Assembly: GCA_028279185.1 (NCBI GenBank)
Contig: JANQSS010000112.1
Location: 1 to 64,000 of the forward strand
Direction of reading: 5' to 3'
Length of the DNA: 64,000 bases
Source of the DNA: Saprospiraceae bacterium
Lineage (GTDB): Bacteria > Bacteroidota > Bacteroidia > Chitinophagales > Saprospiraceae
Shown here one piece after another: positions 35,987-45,100 of the stretch; position 1 is the first letter of the stretch; each line of letters starts with the position of its first letter. The position numbers and the translations under genes are program-made. The notes under the pieces were generated by a model. The model saw only the letters and a program-made list of their open reading frames with translations. It searched no databases and was not told where the DNA came from.

Positions 35987-37098
35987 GTTTTGTGGCTTCT
36001 GCAAAAAATGACAAAAGAAAGTGACAAAAAACAACCACGTTTGGTCGCTTCGTGACAAAGACACAAAACATGATGTTGGATGCTAATTGGATGTAAATGA
36101 GTTTTTACATTCAAATCATTGATTATGAGACAATATGAGCGTGTTTAACCTTTCGACTAATAGATGTCTATTCGACCTCCACTAGGCAGTCACCAACCAG
36201 CGATGAAGTTTTTCTTTTATTTAAGCTTATAAATTGAGTTTTTAAATTGATTCTTGCTTTTTACATTCTCGCGAGTTTTGAATAAAAATCAGTTGTTGAT
36301 CCCGAAAGCATCGTTCAACAGCTGCCCATGAGCGCTTGCATTGTTGCTGGATTCTAGTAAATGAAAAGTATACGGTGCGCTTTATCATGGCGATATTTTT
36401 TCGATAGACTCTTCAGGTTCAGTGCTTCCGTATGCATCAATACCTTTCCATAAATCCTTTCGGTAAAATCCCTATTCTCGAGTTCCGGGCAGTATAATTT
36501 TTTGCCCTTTCTGTTGAGGCATGAAGATGGCATGTAACCTTAAATGCCGATTGGGAGCCCAGGAAATGCGGGCTTTGCGAGCAAGGTTGTTTTTCATTTT
36601 AGCATCACCCAAGGTCTCTATATCTGTCATAGAATAATGTTTTCTCACCGGTGCAACTTAACCATAATTCTATTTGACAATCAATCGCATAAGTTCTATG
36701 GAAGAGCAGTTGTAAGCTCAAGCGGGGTTTGTTGATGCAGTAGTTTGTTTAATTTTCCCCTTTGCTACTAATTCGCCTTGCCCGCTATAGAGCTCCTTTA
36801 CTCGTGAGATAATAGATGCAAACCAAGGCCATATTTTACGGTATCAGTGCCTCCAATATATTTTGTTTCGATCAATACCTAGACGTGATAATTGTAGTCT
36901 TGCTAAAAACTTGAACACCGCAAGCGCTTCAAGGATTTTTTCTTGTTTGGGTGAAAGCATTTTTAGCAAATTAAATACTTCGCTCAGCCGCCTATAAAAG
37001 TCAGCCGCTTGGAGCTCTAGAATTATAAATGGATAAGCCACTAACCTAGACGTAAGATTACGACAAGAGAGTTCAATAATCTTTTAGTTAGAATTCTC
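35987..37098. other. Gene-poor left edge of the accessory region
   Basis: This stretch of about 1.1 kb has no intact gene. It holds one half of an imperfect direct repeat (36038-36060; first bases CGTTTGGTCGCTTC), a 48-codon minus-strand frame at 36244-36388 with protein-like composition (KRTVYFSFTRIQQQCKRSW), and a decayed minus-strand gene at 36385-37041 described separately. I saw no transposase or integrase. Confidence 0.6.
36385..37041 (-). pseudogene. Decayed gene, possibly a replication-relaxation-like protein
   Basis: Reading the minus strand from 37041, SPKQEKILEALAVFKFLARL followed by QLSRLGIDRNKIYWRH looks like an N-terminal winged helix of the replication-relaxation type. After a stop the frame continues as YRKIWPWFASIISRVKELYSG. 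Further on, other frames give IELWLSCTGEKTLFYDRYRDLG, then KMKNNLARKARISWAPNRHLR, then GFYRKDLWKGIDAYGSTEPEE. The pieces are collinear but broken by stops and frameshifts, so this is a relic. The family guess rests on pattern only; it could be another plasmid-type DNA-binding protein. Confidence 0.35.
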
Positions 37099-37461
37099 AT
37101 GGTCAAAATAGAGAATTTAAGTGAAGCACATTTTATTACTATGAAAAATTTGGTCCTTGGGAAGAAGAACATTGAACATGAGTTCAATACTTTCAGAACC
37201 AATAGAATTAGCTCACTTTATGAAAAAATCCCAAAGGTCATGATGCATCTTATTGCATTTATGTCAGCTGCAATAACAATACCATTATTTTTTTTAAAAC
37301 TACCAATTGTACTTTGGTTAACAATGAATATGTTAGTGGTTGTTTGCATCCTGTACATATATCTGGTCATACGTGATAAAATGAACCTGCATCGGATCTT
37401 TGGAGCGTTTCTTATAAAGAACACCAAAAATTATATGACGACATCACGAATGGCGAATTGA
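37099..37461 (+). CDS. Small membrane protein of unknown function
   Basis: A 120-residue frame with two clear membrane helices (about residues 46-66 and 70-91; VMMHLIAFMSAAITIPLFF and IVLWLTMNMLVVVCILYIYL), an amphipathic N-terminal region and a basic C-terminus. No family is recognised. It stands among decayed sequences, so it may be a survivor of the accessory element or itself a remnant. Confidence 0.5.
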   Translation: MVKIENLSEAHFITMKNLVLGKKNIEHEFNTFRTNRISSLYEKIPKVMMHLIAFMSAAITIPLFFLKLPIVLWLTMNMLVVVCILYIYLVIRDKMNLHRIFGAFLIKNTKNYMTTSRMAN

Positions 37462-37576
37462 TTTGACAAAAATAAAAGACAAGGTCGCCTTTTATTATCT
37501 ATTTCTGTATCGAAATATCATGAATGAAAGACATATATACAGGAAAAGAGTGGAATGAGTGCATGTCTGTGAATGG

Positions 37577-38093
37577 ATGCTGATCGGTTTTTTAGCTGCA
37601 TACGCTCTGGTTTTGGTAGGAAGTTGGATGGTGGCTTTTGCCTTTACGAAACCCAAAAGTTAATGAATTAGGCACAGCCTTTTCCTTTGATGAATCAATT
37701 ATCGAACGCGTAGCGCTAAAACATTTGAGAAGAGTTTATATGAAAGAATACAGGACTCCATTCCCCAATGACGATTTTAGCTTTTCGACAATCAAGTCCA
37801 TACAGGACAACGGAGGTCAGCTTAATTTCTTCAAATTAATGTATCAGAAATTTTTTGCTTTGTTTGAGTTGCCTTGGAAATCCCAATTCAATGAAAGTCA
37901 ATTTGGATATCGGATTGTTAAAATTGCCAAATAAGATTCAGACTTTAGTAGCGTACAAATTGAGGAAGAAATGATCATATGTCTTTGTGCTATGCAACAA
38001 TATAAGGACTCAAATGTAATACGGGTTGTAACGGCGGTTCCTAAGGATTTGTTTCCAGCGCATCGGGGTGTTTATTCTGAAAGAGAAAAATAG
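37577..38093 (+). pseudogene. Decayed single-pass membrane protein gene
   Basis: A 28-codon frame at 37577-37663 encodes one membrane helix (MLIGFLAAYALVLVGSWMV). It stops at AAAGTTAA, where a one-base shift would join it to a 98-codon frame (VNELGTAFSFDESIIERVALKHL split by nothing further) ending at TAA 37932-37934. After that stop the same frame runs on for 52 codons with protein-like composition (DSDFSSVQIEEEMIICLCAM and VVTAVPKDLFPAHRGVYSE) to a TAG at 38091. The simplest reading is one gene of about 175 codons with one frameshift and one nonsense change. The family is not recognised. Confidence 0.4.
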
Positions 38094-38328
38094 ACCTATT
38101 TATTCAGGCCAATGTTAAAATGTAACAGCCACGATTTGATCTGACAGTCAGGCTAAAAAAATGTCAGATGTTTTGTGTTTTATTAGCTGGCTTTCGTATT
38201 GAATCACCTTCAATAGCTGCGCCATCTTTTGGCTATTTCGTCAACACTTACTTGTTGATCGTTTTTACCCTGTTGGATAAATTACATTGCGTAATGATAA
38301 GGAGGTGTATGTGCATCCAACACCAACA

Positions 38329-39789
38329 TTACTCCAATACCTGCGTGCTTCGAACTGAATTTTTAGAATATATTGAAGCGAAGTCATTGAATACATATGT
38401 TGCAGAAACACCAAAATTGAGTCGGTTGAAAATCGACTTTTTCTCTTCATCTTTGAATTCTGCCTCATTGTTGCTTAAATCGGGCGCGACCAAATATACA
38501 CCAGCCATGAACTTACTTGTTTTTTTGTCAAAAAAATAGGTTCCCACACCCACATCAGACAAATTTGGACTTAAATCAGACTCACTCGACTCACTATGTC
38601 TGAAAAATGGATTTATTGCCAACTTGTATTTCTCACCTAAATCACAAAAAACCATCATGTCAAGAACTAATCTATTGAAATGCAAAGTATGAAAACTTCC
38701 TTCATATGCGGTGATTTCATTTTTACTTTTATTTTCGACTCCATTGATTAACTCTACTTTTTCTGATGTAAAGGTTCTTTTACTAAGAATTTCAAAATTA
38801 TTTTCAAATTCTCGTGTGTACCTCATTCCATAAACAATGTTTTTTGTTTCAAAATTGCACCCCAAGCCAATATAGCCTCCTACATGAGAAGTATCTATAA
38901 CCGTCAGACCTCTGTCAGGGGCATTTGAGGCATCAAGTAATTTGAACTTGTCTCCAAGTAACGAAGCAGTGAGATATGGAATAAATCTGTTTTTCTTAAG
39001 GTCTCGTTCAATTTCATGGATTAAGTTGGCTAAGTTCGACCTTTCCCCTTTAATTGAAACTATAGCATGAAGTTCGGCTGAATATGTTTTTGTAAATGCA
39101 TCTAGCTCGTCTTTTACATGTTGAAGTAGTTTTGGCATTTTTGACAAATCAGAAGACTTGTTAGTTGTCTGCCTCGTCAGGTAGTTTTTAAAAGTGCCGT
39201 AATTAGCTTTCTTCTTTTTTGAATAGTTCAAATATATTGTATTGAATTGGCTAGAGTAGTTTTCTTTTATTTTTTTTACACGGATCACATCTCGCTGTTC
39301 TTCACCAGAACTTTCCATCGAAGCAATAAACTGATCTATAGAATTTAAAATATAACTATTGAGTTTTGAGTCCAAATTTTTATTTAGCTTATTTAATTCA
39401 TCGTTCTTGGAATTGTAAGATTTGTACAGGTCTACCAATTCCTCAGGCTTGGAAGACTCGATTTCAATTCCCAGGTTTATACCAAATTTCGAACTTGTGG
39501 AGAAATCGCCATCTTCAAAAAGCGCCAGTAATTTATCGTTGTTTTTCCCAGATGCAGAAAGACCATACATCAGCGCTAATTTATTCTTTTTATCGTTTGT
39601 TTTTCTTAATGGTGTTTTAGCTGCAAAATCGAATGTTATCTTTTTGTCTGTTATTTCTGTTCCCAAGCTGTAACCTTCATAAAATATGCTTCCACCGCTG
39701 TTTAGTTTTTGTCCCACAACTTGAGCCATACTCTTGGAATATTGAAATGCTAGTAATATTATAATACAAAATTTGTGAAAATTAGTCAT
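38329..39789 (-). CDS. Secreted beta-barrel-like protein with central coiled-coil region
   Basis: A 486-residue protein with an N-terminal signal peptide (cleavage near SMAQ). The first 100 residues and the last 200 alternate hydrophobic and polar residues like outer-membrane strands, and the sequence ends with FGVSATYVFNDFASIY. In between, residues about 110-290 are rich in Lys, Asn and Glu and look helical or coiled (SYNSKNDELNKLNKNLDSK). No family is recognised. It lies downstream of the large five-gene cluster on the same strand and could be an outer-membrane partner of it, which is inference. Confidence 0.6.
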   Translation of the reverse strand: MTNFHKFCIIILLAFQYSKSMAQVVGQKLNSGGSIFYEGYSLGTEITDKKITFDFAAKTPLRKTNDKKNKLALMYGLSASGKNNDKLLALFEDGDFSTSSKFGINLGIEIESSKPEELVDLYKSYNSKNDELNKLNKNLDSKLNSYILNSIDQFIASMESSGEEQRDVIRVKKIKENYSSQFNTIYLNYSKKKKANYGTFKNYLTRQTTNKSSDLSKMPKLLQHVKDELDAFTKTYSAELHAIVSIKGERSNLANLIHEIERDLKKNRFIPYLTASLLGDKFKLLDASNAPDRGLTVIDTSHVGGYIGLGCNFETKNIVYGMRYTREFENNFEILSKRTFTSEKVELINGVENKSKNEITAYEGSFHTLHFNRLVLDMMVFCDLGEKYKLAINPFFRHSESSESDLSPNLSDVGVGTYFFDKKTSKFMAGVYLVAPDLSNNEAEFKDEEKKSIFNRLNFGVSATYVFNDFASIYSKNSVRSTQVLE

Positions 39790-39800
39790 GGATCGTGGAT

Positions 39801-40112
39801 TTAAAGTATAAAATTATGGCTGTAGTCAAGAAGATTATCAAATTCATCACACCAACAGTCATCTGGATTCAGAATAAGTTTTTCACCATCAATATAAACC
39901 TCTTCTATTTCAAAATTCCCTCCTGAATCGCAATCAGCCAGAAATTGAATTGTTAAAATGTCATTTGATACATCAACGTCAAAGGCATTGTCGGTTATTT
40001 CATCATTACCGAGAGCATAATCATCATAATCATTTGGACGTTGACCCCCTATGAAAAATAGTCTGTGATTGCTGACTTCTTTATATTTAAATTTTATCGT
40101 AACGTCTGCCAT
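39801..40112 (-). CDS. Small acidic protein of unknown function
   Basis: A 103-residue acidic protein without a signal peptide, predicted mostly beta (VTIKFKYKEVSNHRLFFIGG at the N-terminus, then an Asp/Glu-rich middle and CWCDEFDNLLDYSHNF near the end). The start at 40112 is the only reasonable one. It precedes the barrel-like gene by 11 bases, so the two are probably co-transcribed. It lies 153 bases after the last gene of the large cluster. No family is recognised. Confidence 0.55.
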   Translation of the reverse strand: MADVTIKFKYKEVSNHRLFFIGGQRPNDYDDYALGNDEITDNAFDVDVSNDILTIQFLADCDSGGNFEIEEVYIDGEKLILNPDDCWCDEFDNLLDYSHNFIL

Positions 40113-40265
40113 TTTATGCTTTTAAAATTGTAATTCGAAATATGAAGAAAATACTTAAACTGTAGTTCATAGATACATGGCATATTGGTTTAACTACGTA
40201 TAACTTTAGTTATATTTAATGCCAGATAGAAAAATATTTGACTGCCATGGCAGAAAATGATTAAG

Positions 40266-42128
40266 TCATTGTTGTTTCATTTTGTTCTTCGGAATTATCT
40301 GATCAAAAGCCAATCCGCTGTGTCCTTCTCCTCGACCCACTTGTTTTCTAAACCCAACCCATGTAAATACTTTTCCATTTAGCCATCGGGTGCGCTGGAA
40401 GGATTTATGAACTTTGATACCCGATCGCGGTATTTCTTCTTCATGAATAAAATAAGGGACTCTGGTCTCTTCATCCAATCCTTTTCTTAAAAGCGAAGTT
40501 CGCGGTTCTACTTTTTTAGGTACATTGCTATCACCCTCCAGAATTCGAGGCATGGCAGCACGTTGCAACTGAATTTGCCTTTTGTCAGCATCCTTGTGGA
40601 CAGGAATAAAAGGTATCCATTGCTCTGGAACCGAATTGACAATCCGATATTGAATTTTTGCTTCGTTTTCGATAGCTGGAACAATGGTAGTGGGAGTGAC
40701 GAATTGCTGATATTTGGTTTTCAACTCAATACCGGCTTCTTTTCCTGACTTACTTTTACCGGTTGCCAGTGGAACTTTGGATTCTACTCCCCAAACCATA
40801 TTCGCTATTTCATCGCGCAACATGAATATTTCCTCCAAAGGTTGACCTTCCAATACTTTTGGAGCCGCAGGTAACAGCAATAGACTCAAATCCGCGGGGA
40901 CATCCATATTCCCACGCACATTCAAATTGAACATACTCCATCGTTGCCAATCTTCATCATTTCCTTTTCCAGCCGGTTCTATCCAAATATTCTCTCCAAA
41001 TGTATTAGTGACCATTAAGCCGTTCACATTCGCAATACTACCAATGGGGAGGGTAAACGGCATAATCAACCAATCGTTTGCATAGTTAATTGCAAAATCC
41101 AATAGCATGAGTTGATTTAGGTCAGTCGTACTCGGATTAATGTTTCCAAAATTGGTTTTCCAGTCTTCCAACGTCCACCATCGGCTATGAGGCATTCCGG
41201 CAAACTCAACAGGAGAAGGAAGAAAAGAAAGGGTGTAGGTGTTTTCGACTGAAGGAGGCGCTCCATCTTCGTCATTATTCGATAAAGTCGATTTTTTGTC
41301 ATGCAAATCCAAGTTGTACCAATCCAAATGTCCATGATAATATTCATCAGCTATCACCACTTTTTCTTGTTCGTTTTTTGGAGCAGAACAAGCAAACTGG
41401 TGTTCGAGATAAGATGGTTTCCAAGAGGAGTTTGCTTCTTCAATTGGTTGATAATATAGCTTTTCAAACCATTGTATAAACTTATTCCTTAGTGCATCCA
41501 TTTGTACCTCATTTCCGACAGGAGCAGATACCTGGTCGTTTCCAACTTTCAAGTCTTGATACAATTTATAACCATCTATGCTTCTGGATGCCACTGCCAC
41601 GAATTGTTGCCATACTTCTACATGGGCACAAATCTGAACATCATCTTCCGAATTGGGGTTAGGGGTGACAATTCCGTACTCTGTCAAATATTGATTCTTA
41701 AGTGCAAATCCCTTCTTGTTTAACAGCTTCAACCAATGTCTTCCCATCAGCAACCGCAAGTCTAAAGAGATTTCTTGTGTCCCTATCTGAAAAGGTATTT
41801 CTTGATGTTCTACTTTAACCTCTAATGGAATACTATTGTCGAATGGCACAGTTATGTCTTCCCCTGGTTGATATTTTGTTAAGGAAGTGGTTTTCATGTG
41901 AACTTTTGCCAGAATAGCTGAACCAGCATCTTCCCCTTGAAATTCTCCCATCTGTTGTTGTTTTGAGATCATCCATAAAGGGTCTCTAATTTCTGCTTTT
42001 AAAGCTCTATCAAAATTGGCAGTTCGAGGTCGCCCCTCCAAACGATTCCAGAGCGTAATAGTAGGTCTGTAGTGTTTGAAATTTGTAGCAACAAGTCTTC
42101 CGTTATTTTCAATTATTTGTTTCGCCAT
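40266..42128 (-). CDS. Large-cluster protein E: conserved protein of about 620 aa, unknown function
   Basis: The last gene of the five-gene cluster. I choose the start at 42128 (MAKQIIENNGRLVATNFKHY), which overlaps the upstream stop by 20 bases; an ATG 6 bases earlier is equally usable. There is no signal peptide or membrane helix. Notable segments are ISLDLRLLMGRHWLKLLNKKG, the proline-rich PSPVEFAGMPHSRWWTLED, a hydrophobic block DWLIMPFTLPIGSIANVNGL and a C-terminus RTRWLNGKVFTWVGFRKQVG. I recall similar proteins encoded with DUF6603 genes in other bacteria, but cannot name a family or function. The composition suggests a folded cytosolic or exported non-enzymatic protein. Confidence 0.8.
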   Translation of the reverse strand: MAKQIIENNGRLVATNFKHYRPTITLWNRLEGRPRTANFDRALKAEIRDPLWMISKQQQMGEFQGEDAGSAILAKVHMKTTSLTKYQPGEDITVPFDNSIPLEVKVEHQEIPFQIGTQEISLDLRLLMGRHWLKLLNKKGFALKNQYLTEYGIVTPNPNSEDDVQICAHVEVWQQFVAVASRSIDGYKLYQDLKVGNDQVSAPVGNEVQMDALRNKFIQWFEKLYYQPIEEANSSWKPSYLEHQFACSAPKNEQEKVVIADEYYHGHLDWYNLDLHDKKSTLSNNDEDGAPPSVENTYTLSFLPSPVEFAGMPHSRWWTLEDWKTNFGNINPSTTDLNQLMLLDFAINYANDWLIMPFTLPIGSIANVNGLMVTNTFGENIWIEPAGKGNDEDWQRWSMFNLNVRGNMDVPADLSLLLLPAAPKVLEGQPLEEIFMLRDEIANMVWGVESKVPLATGKSKSGKEAGIELKTKYQQFVTPTTIVPAIENEAKIQYRIVNSVPEQWIPFIPVHKDADKRQIQLQRAAMPRILEGDSNVPKKVEPRTSLLRKGLDEETRVPYFIHEEEIPRSGIKVHKSFQRTRWLNGKVFTWVGFRKQVGRGEGHSGLAFDQIIPKNKMKQQ

Positions 42129-45100
42129 TTTCATTGATATTTGCTTGCACCACAAAACCATTATTTACTGCATAATTGAGTGCAACGGTCATTAAAGGAT
42201 AAACAGTTACAGCCGAAACCGTAGCGGGTAAAAACTGAGCATATGATGTTCCGTCAATCTGAACGGGTTCGACGGCTCTTAACTTTGCTAAGTCCAGTGT
42301 ATCGTGCAAGGTGTTCACTACGTTTTGCCAACTCCATTGCCCTTTAAATTCAGAAGGAGTAACTAACAGCATGGTTTGAGGTGGTTCTGTATTTGGTTGG
42401 TCGTATTGAAAGGTCAACCCTGTTGTTTCTGTTTCTGTTGGAATCACTTCCGTCCATTCGTCAATCAACAGTCCACATTGAGATTTTGTAGGGTCAAAAT
42501 TATTCAGGTGGGCGGTGTATAATAATTTGTCGCTTTCTAGTTCATAGGTTTCCGGAAAAGAAAGACCCAACCAGGTATCGTTATTTAAATAAGGTAATTG
42601 TAATGGGGTCAAATCCAATTCAATATTATTAAATCCCTCGGAAAGCATTAAAACATTCTCCCAATATCCCAGCTTTTCTCTTACTCTGGCAACGCTGTAC
42701 AACCAGTTGTCAACAGGGAAGTCAACTCCATTATCAGTTGTTTGGTGACTCAAGAGTTGGTCTTTGTCATCAAAAGTTTTTTTTAATTCGCTGCCATGCT
42801 CGGTACTCAATCGGAATTCAGGGATTATTTTAAACTCCTCTCCAAAAAGTTGCTTTCCAACTTCAGTTAAAAGATTGACTTTGTTTATCGGATTCACCTC
42901 TGCATCATGCCGGTCTAGTAATTCCTGAACGGCTGTTGCTTTATCAATCAAAGAAGTATTCAATTTAACAGCTTGTATTTTGAGGTCTTCTGCGAATACG
43001 ATTATCTGCCTTTCATCTTCTTCGGTTTCAATGGTGAGTAAATCAAATTCTTCTAATCCTCTGCCCGTTGTCGAGCCTACTCCCGTTCTTAATTTGGTCA
43101 ACTCATTGACCAAATCAACGAATCTGATAAAACTTCCACCCAGCCATGCATTGATTTCTGCTAATTTGTCATCAAATGCTTTCTTTTTTCCAGTTACCGG
43201 ATGTTCCAAAATATTAACGTAATCCGCAATGGTGGGTACAGGTATGGAATAAGTGGTGGAAACGGTTCGCTCTGCTTTTTGTAAAATTTCAATTTTTTCT
43301 CCATCGGCAGTGGCATTTCCAAATTCCGTCATTAAATCACCATATTTTGTTTGTTTATCCTCCCACCGTTTTTTGTAGCCTAGCACCTTTTGATAAATAG
43401 CAGCATATATACCGGCTTTTCGATCATAGATAAATCCAAAACCGGCATGTGGAATACCAAATTGACTCAAACTATAAAGGCGAGCTAAAAACAATCCTGC
43501 ATAGGCGTCGATATTATTGATAATCTGTTGTTTATTGCTTAATGTGATTTCAAAATCGTCATCATCAATTAATGAAATAAAAGCATCATTAAAGAGGTCA
43601 ATACCTCCGTCCGTATTATTTGAATCGGAAAAATTGTCCTTAAACCTTTTAAAAACAGTATTTATTCTGATTAAATCAATTGAGCAATTTACATCACCCT
43701 CACTACTTGCTTCATTGGACAAAATCATGTCCGAATTTTTCAATGGACGAGCCGATAAAATCAATGCCCGCAGACTTTTGATAAGCGGAGCAAGTTCAAA
43801 GACCGTTACTTTACCAACCACAGGCTCGGTATAGTTAATTTTTAGTTCAACATCGGGTCTTGGAGTATTCGATTCGTGTAATTGCTTCAAAATATAATCA
43901 TCAAGAGCAGTTAAACTTTTGGCACTTTCCACATCTAGCTGATAGAACAAATCACTTGCATTCAAGCCAAGTTCTTTCATATTAATAGTGCCCACTTGCT
44001 CAGCATTAACAACACCTTCTTCGTAGGTAGGGACAGTATAAACCACTTTACAACAGATATCCGACATAGCGGGAAGGAGGTCGCTCAGGAATTTTTCGAT
44101 AGCTGGTTCTACTGCGGCTCTTGGATTAGCATTGGCGGGAGCGGAAAGTCCTGATTCCAAATGAATGCCGACTCGATTGGTCAAGCTAACACCGCTTCGT
44201 GGTGTTTTGATAACTTCAGGTATTTGGGGAAACCCTCCTTTGCTATAAGTCTCTAATGCACCTGCTGCTCTTTCATAATTGGCTTGAACTACTTGGTGAA
44301 CCCCTTCCGCAGCAGCTAAGTCCGCAATGGCATCATTAATATTTAACAATCGCTCAACTTCAGAGCCAATTACATTTCGTTGGCTGGCATCGGCGGTAGC
44401 TAATCCCGTTTTACCGAAGGGATAATTTTTATTCCCAGTTTTATTTATGTGATTGACCAAAGCCAAGCCATCCACTACGTTTCTGGCTTCAATTTGGGTA
44501 ATAGAATCCAAATCCGTTTCATCCTCGGAGGTTTCATTCATACGATTGGAGTTTAGAGGAAACGCTTTTCTTAGTTCGTAAATAAAAGTATCTACTTCAG
44601 CCTCCTCATATCTGTCGTGTAAACCTCTTTCCAATTGATAACCCAATAATTCTCCTATACTTTGTCCATGTTGCATTCCTTCAATAATTCCAAGGGCCAT
44701 ACGGACTCGCTCAGAGGACAAGTTTACCTTATACACTTCAGGATCTTGTTGGTTGGCGTTCGATATATAAGCATTACGTAAAACCGCTGCTGTAGTTGCC
44801 TGATTAATGGACGGTGCATGAATATAACCACCATTGTTACTGTCCATAAGTAGCTCCAAATCACCATCAGGATTAAAAATATCTAGCTGCTCCCGATTTA
44901 ATTGAACCGGCGTCATTACCTCCGTATCAGGTTTGAGGTCTTCTAACCAGCCGTAAGCCCCTAAATATATACCTGGCTTAGCTGTTTGTGGCTCACTTGG
45001 TTCAATTTGGTAACGCATTCCATGTAACTGGAAATTAATAAATCCTAATAACCAGGCATCGAGTCGGTAAGTACAACAATCCAAATGTTCAACAAATGCC

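Noticed and set aside
40113..40265. Inverted repeat TAACTA/TAGTTA as a terminator of the large cluster
   Set aside because: The stem is only six AT-rich pairs with a long loop and no T run in the cluster's direction.
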